From NCBI GenBank assembly GCA_000438175.1, contig FR900479.1:57367-99077 (forward strand): a stretch of DNA of 41,711 nucleotides. The letters run 5' to 3'. Positions 25,337-33,784 of this stretch are shown piece by piece. Numbering within the stretch: the stretch's first letter is position 1; every line of letters begins with the position of its first letter. Source of the stretch: Fusobacterium sp. CAG:439 (GTDB taxonomy: Bacteria > Cyanobacteriota > Vampirovibrionia > Gastranaerophilales > Gastranaerophilaceae). Both the position numbers and the translations under genes were made by a program. The notes below the pieces were generated by a model. The model made no database searches and had not been told where the DNA came from. It worked only from the letters and a program-made list of their open reading frames with translations.

Positions 25337-27907
25337 ATGAACAAAAAGCAGTTATTTATTGCGGCTGTAGCTGCAGTATTATCCGTTTCCGGGGTAAATG
25401 CCAGCGTTATTACAGGCGTTGAAGGTAACGGAGGTATTTTCAATATTAATCCCGAACATGTAAACGGTGATGTAGGCTACAGACAATATGACCAGTTTGA
25501 ACTTTCTAAAGGCGATATTGCGAACTTAATTTATAAATATGGTCAAAGAGATCTTGAAACTTTTATTAACCTTGTTGACGGACAAGTGAAAATCGACGGT
25601 ATATTAAATACTATGCGTGACGGTAACTTTTATAACGGACACGCTATATTCATTTCTCCTAACGGAATGGTCGTGGGCGCAAGCGGCGTACTTAACGTAG
25701 GTTCATTATCAGTTGTTACTCCTACAGATGATAAATATAATACTTTAAAAGGCGATTATGCAGCCAGAAACTATACTAATATTAATCAAATTTCTAAGCT
25801 GAAACAGGACAGCAACGCTGATATCACAATTGCAGGTAAAGTATTTGCAAGAAACGGTGTTGACCTTCGCGGTGCAAATATTAATGTTTCAGGCGACATC
25901 TTAAACGGAGTAAAAGCTGCAGATGCTCTAACATCTGAAGCTCAAGCCAATAACTTGTTTAACTCTCTTGTAAATACTGACGGTATTGTACAGGGAAATG
26001 CTTTTGAATCAAACGGAAGCAGCATTGTTATTAAATCAGGCGGTAAAACTGACGGGTCTAAGCTTGCAGATGCAGGAATTAATATTTCCGGCAAAGTTAT
26101 AAACCACTCAGGCGGTGAAACGGCTTTGACTAACCATGGAGGAAAAGGATTAACCGTAACAGGGAACATACAGGCTAATAACAAATTAAATTTATATAAT
26201 ACCAACGGAAATTTAAATATTGCAGGAAAAGTTTCAAACACTAACGCTGCATTATCAATTTCCAACAAAGGCGGAGATCTTGACATCGGAAATAAAGCAA
26301 ACATCTCGACAGATAACGCCCTTGAAATCGTAAATAACGGAACAGGACACCTTGCAATTGCCGGTAAAGCTGTTTCAACCGGTAAAACTGATATTGTTAA
26401 TGAAGGTAAAGGCGGCATGAATATTTCGGGAACTGTCGGCAACACGTCAACTCCTTCCGTCAGAATAGTTAACCGTAACGGAGAACTTGTAATTGCTTCT
26501 ACAGCAAATGTTTCAGCTAACGATACATTAAGAGTGGAAAATTCAGGTTCAGGAATGTCCGCAAACGGAACTTTAACAGCAAATAAAAAAGTTTCAATTG
26601 AAAATAAAGCAGGCAACTTAAACATTAACGGCAAAGTTGCAGTTACAAAAGGTGATATTACAATTTTAAACAACGGAGATAAATTAACTCTTGCTTCTGA
26701 CAGTAATATCGCAGGAAACGGAAATGTTTCAATTAAAAATAACGGTTCTAACGGTATGACACTCGAAGGAACAATCACAAATACAGGTGAAACAGCCATT
26801 AATAATACTAAAGGACAATTACTGGCTAACGGAACAATTACAAACGAAGGTAATATCGGCATTATTAACCAAGGTACAGGGCTTGTAATTTCTAAAAATG
26901 CTAAAATTACCAACAAAGGTACAACCAAAATTGTCAACACAGGTGAAAACGGAATGTCTGTCGTCGGTTCTGTAGACAATACCGGAAATTTATATTTCTA
27001 CAATGATAACGGCCAATTATCATTTACAACGGATTCCGGCAACACTACCGCAGCAAAAGTTGCAAACCGTAACGGAAATATTTATATTGCATCAAGAAAA
27101 GATGCAACAGGTATTTCTTCAAGCTCTTCAAGCAGTATAACAAATGAAAACGGTAATATTATTATAAGAAATAAAGGAGAACAAACCTCCGAAAACTCTA
27201 GAGGTTTAGATCTTCAAGGAACAATTTCAAATAAAGGCGGAGATGTTGCTATCAATAACGATAAAAATGATATGTACATTTCAGGAAACATAAATGTTGA
27301 AAACGGAAACCTCGGAATTATAAATAATGCAGGAGCAGGCAAAGCTGATTTTGCAAGCAGTGGCAAAATTAATATAACAGGCGGCAACGCTAATATTAAA
27401 AATGAAGGCAGCGGTGATATGACCGTTAACAGTGAAATCACTCACAACGGAAGATTAAATATTCTTGGGAACTCAGGTTATTTAACTCTCGGCGGCATTA
27501 TTCACAACAACAGTAACGGGAATCTTGATGACAACAACGGTTTCTATGCAGCATCAAGAGCAAACGGTACAGGTATAAATGTAACAAGCGGTTTCAAAGG
27601 GGACGGCAGCGGTCAATACTTAATCAAAAATATTTCCGGTGATAATGGATTGAGATACCAGGGTAATATTAATACAAGTGCCCAAGCTGAATTATATAAC
27701 CAGAAAGGCGATATGACCGTAGGCGGTTCACTTACAGGCAAACCGGCTGTAATCTTAAATACCGGAGATAAATTGACAGTAAACGGAACTGTATCAAGCG
27801 AAACAGATGCGAAAGTTGTTAATAAAGGATCTGCAGCAGCTGATGTTTCAAAAGCAACTGTTAATACTCCGAATGAAAAATGGTTCTATGAAAAACTAAA
27901 AAAATAG
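25337..27907 (+). CDS. Filamentous-haemagglutinin-type exoprotein with TPS domain and beta-helix repeats
   Basis: Secreted or surface protein of 856 aa. A signal peptide (1-22, MNKKQLFIAAVAAVLSVSGVNA) is followed by a two-partner-secretion domain (~23-150) with VKIDGILNTMRDGNFYNGHA, FISPNGMVVGAS and LNVGSLSVVTPT, equivalent to the NPNGI and NVGGL motifs of TpsA proteins. From ~165 to 840 come Asn/Gly-rich imperfect repeats of about 20 residues (for example ITNTGETAINN, LLANGTITNEGNIGIIN, LVISKNAKITNKG), predicted as a right-handed beta-helix. There is no autotransporter barrel at the C-terminus, which ends EKWFYEKLKK. A TpsB transporter is not in the window. Adhesion is the likely role. A terminator closes the single-gene unit. 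Confidence 0.85.
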   Translation: MNKKQLFIAAVAAVLSVSGVNASVITGVEGNGGIFNINPEHVNGDVGYRQYDQFELSKGDIANLIYKYGQRDLETFINLVDGQVKIDGILNTMRDGNFYNGHAIFISPNGMVVGASGVLNVGSLSVVTPTDDKYNTLKGDYAARNYTNINQISKLKQDSNADITIAGKVFARNGVDLRGANINVSGDILNGVKAADALTSEAQANNLFNSLVNTDGIVQGNAFESNGSSIVIKSGGKTDGSKLADAGINISGKVINHSGGETALTNHGGKGLTVTGNIQANNKLNLYNTNGNLNIAGKVSNTNAALSISNKGGDLDIGNKANISTDNALEIVNNGTGHLAIAGKAVSTGKTDIVNEGKGGMNISGTVGNTSTPSVRIVNRNGELVIASTANVSANDTLRVENSGSGMSANGTLTANKKVSIENKAGNLNINGKVAVTKGDITILNNGDKLTLASDSNIAGNGNVSIKNNGSNGMTLEGTITNTGETAINNTKGQLLANGTITNEGNIGIINQGTGLVISKNAKITNKGTTKIVNTGENGMSVVGSVDNTGNLYFYNDNGQLSFTTDSGNTTAAKVANRNGNIYIASRKDATGISSSSSSSITNENGNIIIRNKGEQTSENSRGLDLQGTISNKGGDVAINNDKNDMYISGNINVENGNLGIINNAGAGKADFASSGKINITGGNANIKNEGSGDMTVNSEITHNGRLNILGNSGYLTLGGIIHNNSNGNLDDNNGFYAASRANGTGINVTSGFKGDGSGQYLIKNISGDNGLRYQGNINTSAQAELYNQKGDMTVGGSLTGKPAVILNTGDKLTVNGTVSSETDAKVVNKGSAAADVSKATVNTPNEKWFYEKLKK

Positions 27908-27925
27908 ACCTAAAAATCAATAAAC

Positions 27926-27957
27926 GAAAAGAGTTCCGATTAATGGAACTCTTTTTT
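27926..27957 (+). terminator. Intrinsic terminator after the exoprotein gene
   Basis: AAAAGAGTTCC (27926-27936), loop GATTAAT, GGAACTCTTTT (27944-27954) with further T. Confidence 0.92.
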
Positions 27958-27970
27958 TATAAAATGGGGG

Positions 27971-27999
27971 TTGCAATTTAAAATTCAGCATTACATAAT
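27971..27999 (+). promoter_or_regulatory. Promoter of tRNA-fMet
   Basis: TTGCAA (27971-27976), 17-nt spacer, CATAAT (27994-27999), 19 nt before the tRNA 5' end. Confidence 0.65.
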
Positions 28000-28018
28000 A
28001 AAAAAGTAAATTAAATAA

Positions 28019-28095
<77 letters not shown>

Positions 28096-28105
28096 ATTAA
28101 ATCAA

Positions 28106-28139
28106 GGGTTTCAGGTTTTTATCTGAAACTCTTTTTTTT
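28106..28139 (+). terminator. Terminator after tRNA-fMet
   Basis: GGGTTTCAG pairs with CTGAAACTC around GTTTTTAT, followed by T8. From here to 28316 there is no gene; only the promoter at 28188 and a leader of about 90 nt without a motif I recognise. Confidence 0.88.
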
Positions 28140-28187
28140 ATTCCTGCCCCCTATTTGCCCGCCCCGCACAACTGATTTTATTAAATG

Positions 28188-28216
28188 TTGAAATTAGTTA
28201 TTAGATTTTGTATATC
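28188..28216 (+). promoter_or_regulatory. Promoter of the 28316-29490 gene pair
   Basis: TTGAAA (28188-28193), 17-nt spacer, TATATC (28211-28216). The leader to ATG 28316 ends with RBS AAAGGGGG. Confidence 0.5.
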
Positions 28217-28315
28217 ATCTTAACATTAGTAAGCACACAGAAACGCTGACTTGCACAGCAGGCAAAAATCCTAAATAATCAAAATGATTTTTAAGAGAAC
28301 ATAAAGGGGGTATAA

Positions 28316-28675
28316 ATGTCAGAAAGTAATAAGATTAACAAAATTATGCAATTTTTAGAAAAGCATATTAAAAGAGTGGGCTATATACAGGCAATAAAAA
28401 ATTTGCAATACGGTTTGAATATTATGAACCGCGGCAGACAAAATTTTCCCGGAGAAAATTTTATTCAGCTTGATGAAGACGGAGATTTCGGTGTTAAAAC
28501 CTATAATTGTTTATTAAGTTTGTGCAAATATGCAAGTCTTGAGCTTATTTTCAAAAACATAAAAAAAGCGGCAATAACAAATGCAATTTTTGATACTAAA
28601 AATGATAACCGTATTAACACGAAAAAAATGGTAGACAATATAAACAATGATTTAAATTTAACGGGGGAATATTAA
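28316..28675 (+). CDS. Hypothetical protein with peptidoglycan-binding-like repeat motif
   Basis: 119-residue soluble protein. The segment IQLDEDGDFGVKTYNCLLSL (~58-77) resembles the DGDFGPKT motif of peptidoglycan-binding domains in phage lysozymes. A second weak echo, IFDTKNDNRINTKKMVDNI, occurs near 90-110. No catalytic or signal region is seen. RBS AAAGGGGGT is strong. Its TAA overlaps the next ATG (TAATG), so the two proteins are co-translated. It may be a chaperone or adaptor for the partner, or a prophage-derived fragment; the function is not established. Confidence 0.6.
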   Translation: MSESNKINKIMQFLEKHIKRVGYIQAIKNLQYGLNIMNRGRQNFPGENFIQLDEDGDFGVKTYNCLLSLCKYASLELIFKNIKKAAITNAIFDTKNDNRINTKKMVDNINNDLNLTGEY

Positions 28676-29490
28676 TGACTGAAACAGTATTAAAAGGCGG
28701 TATAAGCAATACGGTTTATATTTGGCGAACAGAGGAAAAAGCTTGCGAAAGGTGTCAATCCTTAAACGGTCAGGAATATTATAATATAGAAGATATTCCT
28801 GACAGACCGCATCCCAACTGTAAATGTTATTTGGAAACAAAAACAGATGACGAGCTTTGTGACTGCTATGATTTGTATGAGCGCTTAGAAGAAATAATAA
28901 TGAATTTTAATATTCTGGAAAGTGCTGTAGGAGCGGAAATTACATCTATTGAAAAATTAGCATATCAGGCGGATGCTTCATTATCGGAATTAGATGAAAA
29001 ATTAAACGAGATTTCAAGTGAATACGGAATGCATTTACCTGAATGTGAATATAACATTGATGCCGATTTTGAGCAGATGTATGCACAGAAATTTGAACTG
29101 CTGACATTAATAAATGATATAACAGGCTTACTAAGTCCGTTACAAACAATTCTCGGAACAATATACAATTTTGTTAGTAATTACATTTATTTATTAGCCG
29201 AACGGGACGGCACAATGGATAAATTTTATCATTCAAAAGCAAATTGCGAAGCTGCCAAAAGAGGGATTTTAGGAACGGCAGTCGCAACGGGATTAAGTGA
29301 TTTAAAAGAGTTATACGACTCTTTCACCTATGTACATACACACAAAGTGAGCAAAGAAGAAGCCCTAGCAGATTCCCAACGTGATCAAGTCGCTAACAAT
29401 GAAGGAAGAACAAGAGGACGTATGTATCCTGATTGCGACTGTGCGGCATTAATGTGGGGATTACGACCTAAGCACAGAAAAGAGAGATGA
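28675..29490 (+). CDS. Protein with phage head-morphogenesis (MuF/gp7-type) Cys motif and a C-terminal His/Asn/Asp-rich domain
   Basis: 271 aa in two modules. Residues ~14-52 carry YIWRTEEKACERCQSLNGQ and then PHPNCKC, the motif that ends SPP1 gp7/MuF-type minor head proteins (W-R-T-x4-C-x2-C-x2-L-x-G ... H-P-N-C-x-C). A middle helical stretch (~60-165) separates it from a C-terminal domain (~180-271) with the ordered conserved-looking residues H-SKAN-C, SDLKELYD, DSQRDQVANNEGRTRGR and PDCDCAAL. No signal peptide. MuF-type modules also occur in exported polymorphic toxins, so it may be a toxin or a domesticated phage protein. It overlaps the upstream gene by 1 nt; no capsid or portal genes are near. 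Confidence 0.55.
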   Translation: MTETVLKGGISNTVYIWRTEEKACERCQSLNGQEYYNIEDIPDRPHPNCKCYLETKTDDELCDCYDLYERLEEIIMNFNILESAVGAEITSIEKLAYQADASLSELDEKLNEISSEYGMHLPECEYNIDADFEQMYAQKFELLTLINDITGLLSPLQTILGTIYNFVSNYIYLLAERDGTMDKFYHSKANCEAAKRGILGTAVATGLSDLKELYDSFTYVHTHKVSKEEALADSQRDQVANNEGRTRGRMYPDCDCAALMWGLRPKHRKER

Positions 29491-29529
29491 AAAAGGAATT
29501 ATTTTTAATCTTATTTAAATATCTGACTT

Positions 29530-29535
29530 TATAAT
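29530..29535 (+). promoter_or_regulatory. -10 box of the small Cys protein, leaderless start
   Basis: TATAAT (29530-29535), then 6 nt (GTTAGT), then ATG 29542. No RBS. Confidence 0.6.
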
Positions 29536-29541
29536 GTTAGT

Positions 29542-29778
29542 ATGAAGTACAAATATTTATGGATAATATTATTAATTATAATCACCTTTTCGGGACAGAT
29601 TAGAGACAGATATTCTAAATTTATCGAACTCAATATGTGTCTGGATACGGGAATTTGCGCGGAAGGGATTATAACAATGGTAGAGGGCACTCTTGTAGAA
29701 ATAAATGAAGAGAACTGCAAAAAATATAAGAAAACTTGGAACAAAAAAAATCGAACCTGCAATATAAGACTTTATTAA
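29542..29778 (+). CDS. Small membrane-anchored or secreted protein with four Cys
   Basis: 78 residues. A hydrophobic N-terminal helix (MKYKYLWIILLIIITFSG, ~4-18) is a signal anchor or signal peptide. The rest has four Cys (in NMCLDTGIC, ENCKKY and RTCNI), suggesting two disulfides outside the cytoplasm. I do not recognise a family. It has its own leaderless promoter and a terminator, and lies just downstream of the MuF-like gene; an immunity role is possible but unsupported. Confidence 0.65.
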   Translation: MKYKYLWIILLIIITFSGQIRDRYSKFIELNMCLDTGICAEGIITMVEGTLVEINEENCKKYKKTWNKKNRTCNIRLY

Positions 29779-29805
29779 AAAAGTACAGCATAAAGCTGTA
29801 CTTTT
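29779..29805. terminator. Bidirectional terminator
   Basis: AAAAGTACAGC (29779-29789), loop ATAAA, GCTGTACTTTT (29795-29805). It separates the small Cys gene from the convergent AAA+ ATPase gene. Confidence 0.88.
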
Positions 29806-29811
29806 AAATTG

Positions 29812-31320
29812 TTATTTTTCGTATTGTCTGAAGCCAATAGGTTTATATGTTTTTCCGTTTTTGTTTGAAAAATCATCTACAGCTTTTGAAAAATCTTCGG
29901 AAGTAATCTCTAAAGAATCTATATCAGATTTTGTAAACGAACCATCTTCCATCTTTTTATAAATTCCTGTTCTTTCAAACGCATTTTCGTTAGCCGCATT
30001 AACAATATGCGATATATCTGCACCCGTAGTTTTCATATCAAGCAGTTTCTTTGCAAGCTTATTTTTATCAATGTCGGAAGCCAGAGATTTATTTCTTGTA
30101 TGAATATCAAAAATTTTAAGTATTCCGTCAAGAGTATCAGGAGCCTTAACTTCTATGTGCTGCCCGAAACGTCCTGAACGTGTTATGGCATCATCAAGCA
30201 TATTTAACTTATTTGTAGCCGCAATTACATAAATATCATCACCGTTTTTCTCAACATCACTCATTAACGTTAAAAGCTGATTTACAACTTTATCTCCGTA
30301 AACATCTTTTCCGCTGCGTTTTTTTGCTACGGCATCAAATTCATCAATAAAAATTATACTCGGCTGATTTTCTCTTGCGAGCTCAAACAGGTTTCTCCAG
30401 TTTTCTTCGGACTCTCCAACCCATTTTGACTCCATTTCAAGTCCGTTTAATTTGACAAAATTTGCACTCGTTTCATTAGCTAACGCTTGAGCAATAAGAG
30501 TTTTTCCTGTACCGGGCGGTCCGTACATAATAAAGCCGTGATTTACAATACTGTTTTCATATGCTTCAGGATACTTTACAGGATAGAGAATTCCTTTTTT
30601 AAGGTCGTTTATTACTTTATCCTGCCCTCCAACATCTGCAAAAGTAAGTTTTTTACCTTTAACTCCGTCCTGTTTAACAAGAGAAAGTATAGATTTTAAA
30701 TTTTGTTTTTGTATTGCAGGCTTAACATCATTTGTCAGGTCAAAAACTCTTGAAAAAATATGTCTGTGTAAGCTCAAATCGGCTTTAGGCTTATCTTTAA
30801 TAACTATATCCGTATCATTAACTTTGACAGTATCTCCGGGAAGAACATAAAAGCTTTCACCTTGTTTGATAGGAGCCTGACCGCTCTGGTCAATCAAAAA
30901 CATATCAAACTTATTAGGATTAATAACTTCCAATTCATCATGAGCATTTCTCAAAAAAGCAGCCGTTCCTTGCATGTTTTCATCTTCAACATAAAGAAAA
31001 CGTTTAATAATATTTTGAAAATATCCTGAAGATTCTTTTAATGCTTTTTGAGCATCTTTCAATGATTTTGCGGTTACAACAATGTCTCCGTGCCTTGCGA
31101 CCTGAAACATTGCAGCTAAACGGTCATCAAGCGGAATTTTTTTTGCAAGGGTTAATGCTGTTGTCTGTAAGCTTGTAAAACTGACTTGAGAATTGTCATT
31201 TTTTATACTTTTAGCAGAAGCAAAAGAAACTACATTAGCCGCAAGCTCAGAATTGCCCCCCCCCCGAACTTGATAAGTGTTGTTTTTACAATAATAATTT
31301 TGTACAGGTAAAATTTTCAC
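29812..31320 (-). CDS. AAA+ ATPase of the Cdc48/FtsH-like type with G10 tract near its start
   Basis: 502 aa. The AAA module has Walker A GPPGTGKT (267-274), Walker B SIIFIDEFDA (321-330), a sensor-1 region IYVIAATNK and SGRFGQHIEV as the arginine-finger region. No peptidase follows, so it is an unfoldase or remodelling ATPase. Residues ~60-190 form an unassigned N-domain (RFLYVEDENMQG, FYVLPGDTVKVNDTDIVI). The N-terminus MKILPVQNYY..QVRGGGNSEL is encoded across a G10 run (31265-31256) and is in frame at 10 G. VSFTSL at 46-51 is shared with the CheR-like protein at 7433-8485. The start is GTG 31320 with RBS AAGGGGGTG; a TTGACG/TGTAAT promoter with 15-nt spacing lies about 30-55 nt upstream. 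Confidence 0.85.
   Translation of the reverse strand: MKILPVQNYYCKNNTYQVRGGGNSELAANVVSFASAKSIKNDNSQVSFTSLQTTALTLAKKIPLDDRLAAMFQVARHGDIVVTAKSLKDAQKALKESSGYFQNIIKRFLYVEDENMQGTAAFLRNAHDELEVINPNKFDMFLIDQSGQAPIKQGESFYVLPGDTVKVNDTDIVIKDKPKADLSLHRHIFSRVFDLTNDVKPAIQKQNLKSILSLVKQDGVKGKKLTFADVGGQDKVINDLKKGILYPVKYPEAYENSIVNHGFIMYGPPGTGKTLIAQALANETSANFVKLNGLEMESKWVGESEENWRNLFELARENQPSIIFIDEFDAVAKKRSGKDVYGDKVVNQLLTLMSDVEKNGDDIYVIAATNKLNMLDDAITRSGRFGQHIEVKAPDTLDGILKIFDIHTRNKSLASDIDKNKLAKKLLDMKTTGADISHIVNAANENAFERTGIYKKMEDGSFTKSDIDSLEITSEDFSKAVDDFSNKNGKTYKPIGFRQYEK
31256..31265 (-). repeat. G10 homopolymer tract (slippage site, locus 5)
   Basis: Reads CGG GGG GGG GGC in the ATPase frame, giving R-GGG. Its flanks make CAGAATTG-C10-GAACTTG on the + strand, a 25-nt string identical to that at locus 2. 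Adding or losing one base would stop the ATPase early. Confidence 0.9.
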
Positions 31321-31448
31321 AGATACACCCCCTTTTACGATTTCTCCAGATTACAGTATGTTTTAAATAACGTCAATAGCCTGACCTGCTTGCAAAAGGC
31401 AAAACTACTACTGCTGTAGTATATATTCGCATTTACATTTCTTTACAA

Positions 31449-31477
31449 TTGATATTCAAAACATTATTTGATAAAAT
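31449..31477 (+). promoter_or_regulatory. Promoter of the ybaK-like gene
   Basis: TTGATA (31449-31454), 17-nt spacer, TAAAAT (31472-31477), 10 nt before ATG 31488, so the leader is at most a few nucleotides. An inverted repeat TACTAC-N4-GTAGTA (31406-31421) lies just upstream. Confidence 0.65.
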
Positions 31478-31487
31478 TTTAAACATT

Positions 31488-31961
31488 ATGAGCATAGAAA
31501 AAGTAAAAGAATTTTTAAAAAAATATAATAAGGACAATGCTGTAATCGAGCTTGTTAAATCCAGTGCAACAGTTGAACTTGCAGCATCAGCTCTGGGGGT
31601 TATACCTGCAAGAATAGCCAAAACATTATCTTTTAAAACCGATAATTCCTGTATTCTTGTAGTTTGTGCAGGAGATGCAAGAATTGACAATAAAAAATTT
31701 AAAAACTTTTTTGGAATTAAAGCCAAGATGCTTACCCCCGAAGAAGTAATATCTTATACAGGGCATGCAATCGGCGGGGTGTGTCCGTTCGCACTAGCTG
31801 ATAACAGTGTGAAAGTTTATTGTGATTTATCTCTTAAAAGATTTTCAACTATTTTCCCTGCCTGCGGGAGCGGGAATTCTGCAATAGAACTTACCTGCGA
31901 TGAACTTTTTGAAATTTCCGATTGCTGCCAATGGGTTGATGTCTGCAAAGATTGGAATTAA
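31488..31961 (+). CDS. YbaK/ProX-type aminoacyl-tRNA deacylase
   Basis: 157-residue single-domain YbaK/EbsC protein, a trans-editing hydrolase that clears misacylated tRNA. The family features are visible: MSIEKVKEFLKKY start, SATVELAASALGV, ARIAKTLSFK with the conserved Lys, VVCAGDARIDNKKF, EEVISYTGHAIGGVCPFAL with the GHxxGGVCPF motif, and PACGSGNSAIELT. ATG 31488 fits the family start; a longer frame would include the promoter. A transporter gene follows 4 nt later. Confidence 0.92.
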   Translation: MSIEKVKEFLKKYNKDNAVIELVKSSATVELAASALGVIPARIAKTLSFKTDNSCILVVCAGDARIDNKKFKNFFGIKAKMLTPEEVISYTGHAIGGVCPFALADNSVKVYCDLSLKRFSTIFPACGSGNSAIELTCDELFEISDCCQWVDVCKDWN

Positions 31962-31965
31962 CATA

Positions 31966-32820
31966 ATGCAAATTTTTTATAATTTTATAGCAATATTTAT
32001 AAGAGTAGCAGCAAATTCACTGAGTAATGTCTTTCAGAAAAAACTTGCCTTTGAGGGTGAAAATCCGATTAATGTAAACTTTATAAATTATTTACTCCTA
32101 AGCTTATTTTCAATCCCGCTTTTATTTTTTGTTGATTTTACCGGCATTAATTTAACATTTTTGTTGTATGCTTTAGCTGGAGGCTTAACAGGTGCTGTAT
32201 GCAATTGCTTTATGGTAATGGCTCTTGAAAAAGGAGAGTTATCGGTTCTCGGACCGATTAATTCTTATAAAGCTGTAATCGGTCTTATTTTCGGTATGCT
32301 TATATTGCATGAAATACCGAATATGTATGGAATTATGGGAATTTTATTAATTATATCAGGGTCATACTTTATTCTGGAAAGCCCCAAAGCATTAATGAAA
32401 AAAGATATTCAGTACAGAATTTATGCCCTCATTTTTTCAGCAATTGAAGCCGTATTTATAAAAAAAGTTATTATACTTTCATCAATAACCGCATCATTTA
32501 TTACTTCAAGTTTTCTCGGGGCAATTTTTTCATTCATAATTATGAATATCTTTTCGTCCTCAAAACTTCAATTACCTGTTAAAAGACATTCAATAATGTA
32601 TATTTTAACCGCATTATGCTTTGGATTAATGACTTTTACTACAGCATACGTGTTTAAATATATGAATGTAGGCTGTGCATTATCTCTTTTTCAACTTTCC
32701 ATTATTATTAATGTTATTCTCGGATATAAACTGTTTAACGAAAAAAATCTCATAAAAAAACTGTTTGGTTCCTTAATAATTCTTATAGGTTCGGCAACAA
32801 TTTTAATTTTCGGACATTAA
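31966..32820 (+). CDS. EamA/DMT-superfamily transporter
   Basis: Inner-membrane protein of 284 aa with about ten hydrophobic helices in two EamA-like halves. The first half ends with PINSYKAVIGLIFGMLILHE, the usual EamA helix pair, and the second with FNEKNLIKKLFGSLIILIG. The substrate is unknown; amino acids or metabolites are typical. I chose ATG 31966 (MQIFYNF), 4 nt after the ybaK-like stop, because the longer frame overlaps that gene and is not hydrophobic. Probably co-transcribed with it. Confidence 0.82.
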   Translation: MQIFYNFIAIFIRVAANSLSNVFQKKLAFEGENPINVNFINYLLLSLFSIPLLFFVDFTGINLTFLLYALAGGLTGAVCNCFMVMALEKGELSVLGPINSYKAVIGLIFGMLILHEIPNMYGIMGILLIISGSYFILESPKALMKKDIQYRIYALIFSAIEAVFIKKVIILSSITASFITSSFLGAIFSFIIMNIFSSSKLQLPVKRHSIMYILTALCFGLMTFTTAYVFKYMNVGCALSLFQLSIIINVILGYKLFNEKNLIKKLFGSLIILIGSATILIFGH

Positions 32821-32849
32821 TATGGTAAAATAATCCGAAAGGGGTAAAA

Positions 32850-33479
32850 ATGCTTGCACCAGTAAACGGTACAAGATTAGAATATGATATAAGGCAGTAT
32901 AAAAGCCGCAGAAATCACAGGATAGAGGAAGCTGACGGTTCAACAAAAGTTAAAGTTGCGGCAGGTTCCATAGCAGGGACTGTTCTGCCGATGCTTACAC
33001 TTGCAAAAAGTCAGAAATGCAGACTTTATAATATCAAATACGGCGTTAAAGAAATGATTTTTGTCAGTGCAGGAAGTATAGCAGGCGGTCTTGCTGCAGG
33101 ATTGATATGTGATAAAAAGGAACATCGTAAACAAAAAGTTAATGAGAGCGTGTTTCAGTTTATGAACGCATCTGTTCCGCCTCTGCTAACAGCTGCATTA
33201 TATTCATTCGGGAAAAATATTAAATACAGAATTGCAAGTACAATTGTCGGGCTTTTCGGAGGAATGCACATTGCCGCGAAACTTTCTAATAAAATTAACG
33301 ATCCTCATGACAAAGTTCCCGACAGAAAACTTACTTTCAAAGACTCTATCGCGAACATTGACGATGCATTAGGGGTTTTAATCCTTGCAAAAGTTCCGAT
33401 TGCAGAAAAATTACACGTTGATAAAACACTACCTGCGATCTACAGCTGGTGCGGTTACAGGGCAGGCATAAGCAATTAG
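32850..33479 (+). CDS. Hypothetical membrane protein, glycine-rich helices
   Basis: 209 residues not recognised. A basic N-terminus (~1-33) is followed by three to four hydrophobic Gly/Ala-rich segments: KVAAGSIAGTVLPMLTLA, MIFVSAGSIAGGLAAGLIC, PPLLTAALYSFG and IASTIVGLFGGMHIAAKL. Then comes a polar C-terminal third with DPHDKVPDRKLTFKDS. Repeated AGSIAG motifs suggest an internal duplication. RBS GAAAGGGG lies 6 nt upstream. The 3' end overlaps the convergent small exported-protein gene by 4 nt. Confidence 0.65.
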   Translation: MLAPVNGTRLEYDIRQYKSRRNHRIEEADGSTKVKVAAGSIAGTVLPMLTLAKSQKCRLYNIKYGVKEMIFVSAGSIAGGLAAGLICDKKEHRKQKVNESVFQFMNASVPPLLTAALYSFGKNIKYRIASTIVGLFGGMHIAAKLSNKINDPHDKVPDRKLTFKDSIANIDDALGVLILAKVPIAEKLHVDKTLPAIYSWCGYRAGISN

Positions 33480-33769
33480 TCCGTCAAACCGCTGTTATCA
33501 TTTTCAATCTTAATCTGTCCGTTTTCTTCCACAAATTTTTTCTTATGAAATAACTTCTTAATAAGCGGTTCTTTCGGAGCAGTCCTTTTTTCAAAACGAG
33601 CCTTTTCTGTTTCAACATCGTTATAATCATTTAGTTCTTCCATTCTAAATCTCTGCTGATTAATCATCTGCATATCATGCACCTGAATAATTGCGGCATC
33701 AGGCGGAAGTACACAATAAGCAGGTAAAATCGGCAAACATAATAATACGGTTAAAATAAATTTTTTCAT
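33476..33769 (-). CDS. Small exported protein
   Basis: 97 residues with a signal peptide (MKKFILTVLLCLPILPAYC, possibly a lipobox-like C at 19) and a charged, probably helical mature part with many Glu and Lys. No family recognised. RBS AGGAGA lies 7 nt before ATG. It follows the SIMPL gene by 15 nt in the same direction, so the two are likely one operon. Confidence 0.6.
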   Translation of the reverse strand: MKKFILTVLLCLPILPAYCVLPPDAAIIQVHDMQMINQQRFRMEELNDYNDVETEKARFEKRTAPKEPLIKKLFHKKKFVEENGQIKIENDNSGLTD

Positions 33770-33784
33770 ACTTAATTCTCCTGA

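Noticed and set aside
25942..26979. Long open frame (345 codons) on the minus strand inside the exoprotein gene
   Set aside because: It is antisense to an Asn/Gly repeat region whose codons rarely create stops on the other strand; no RBS and Pro/Leu/Val composition typical of a shadow frame.
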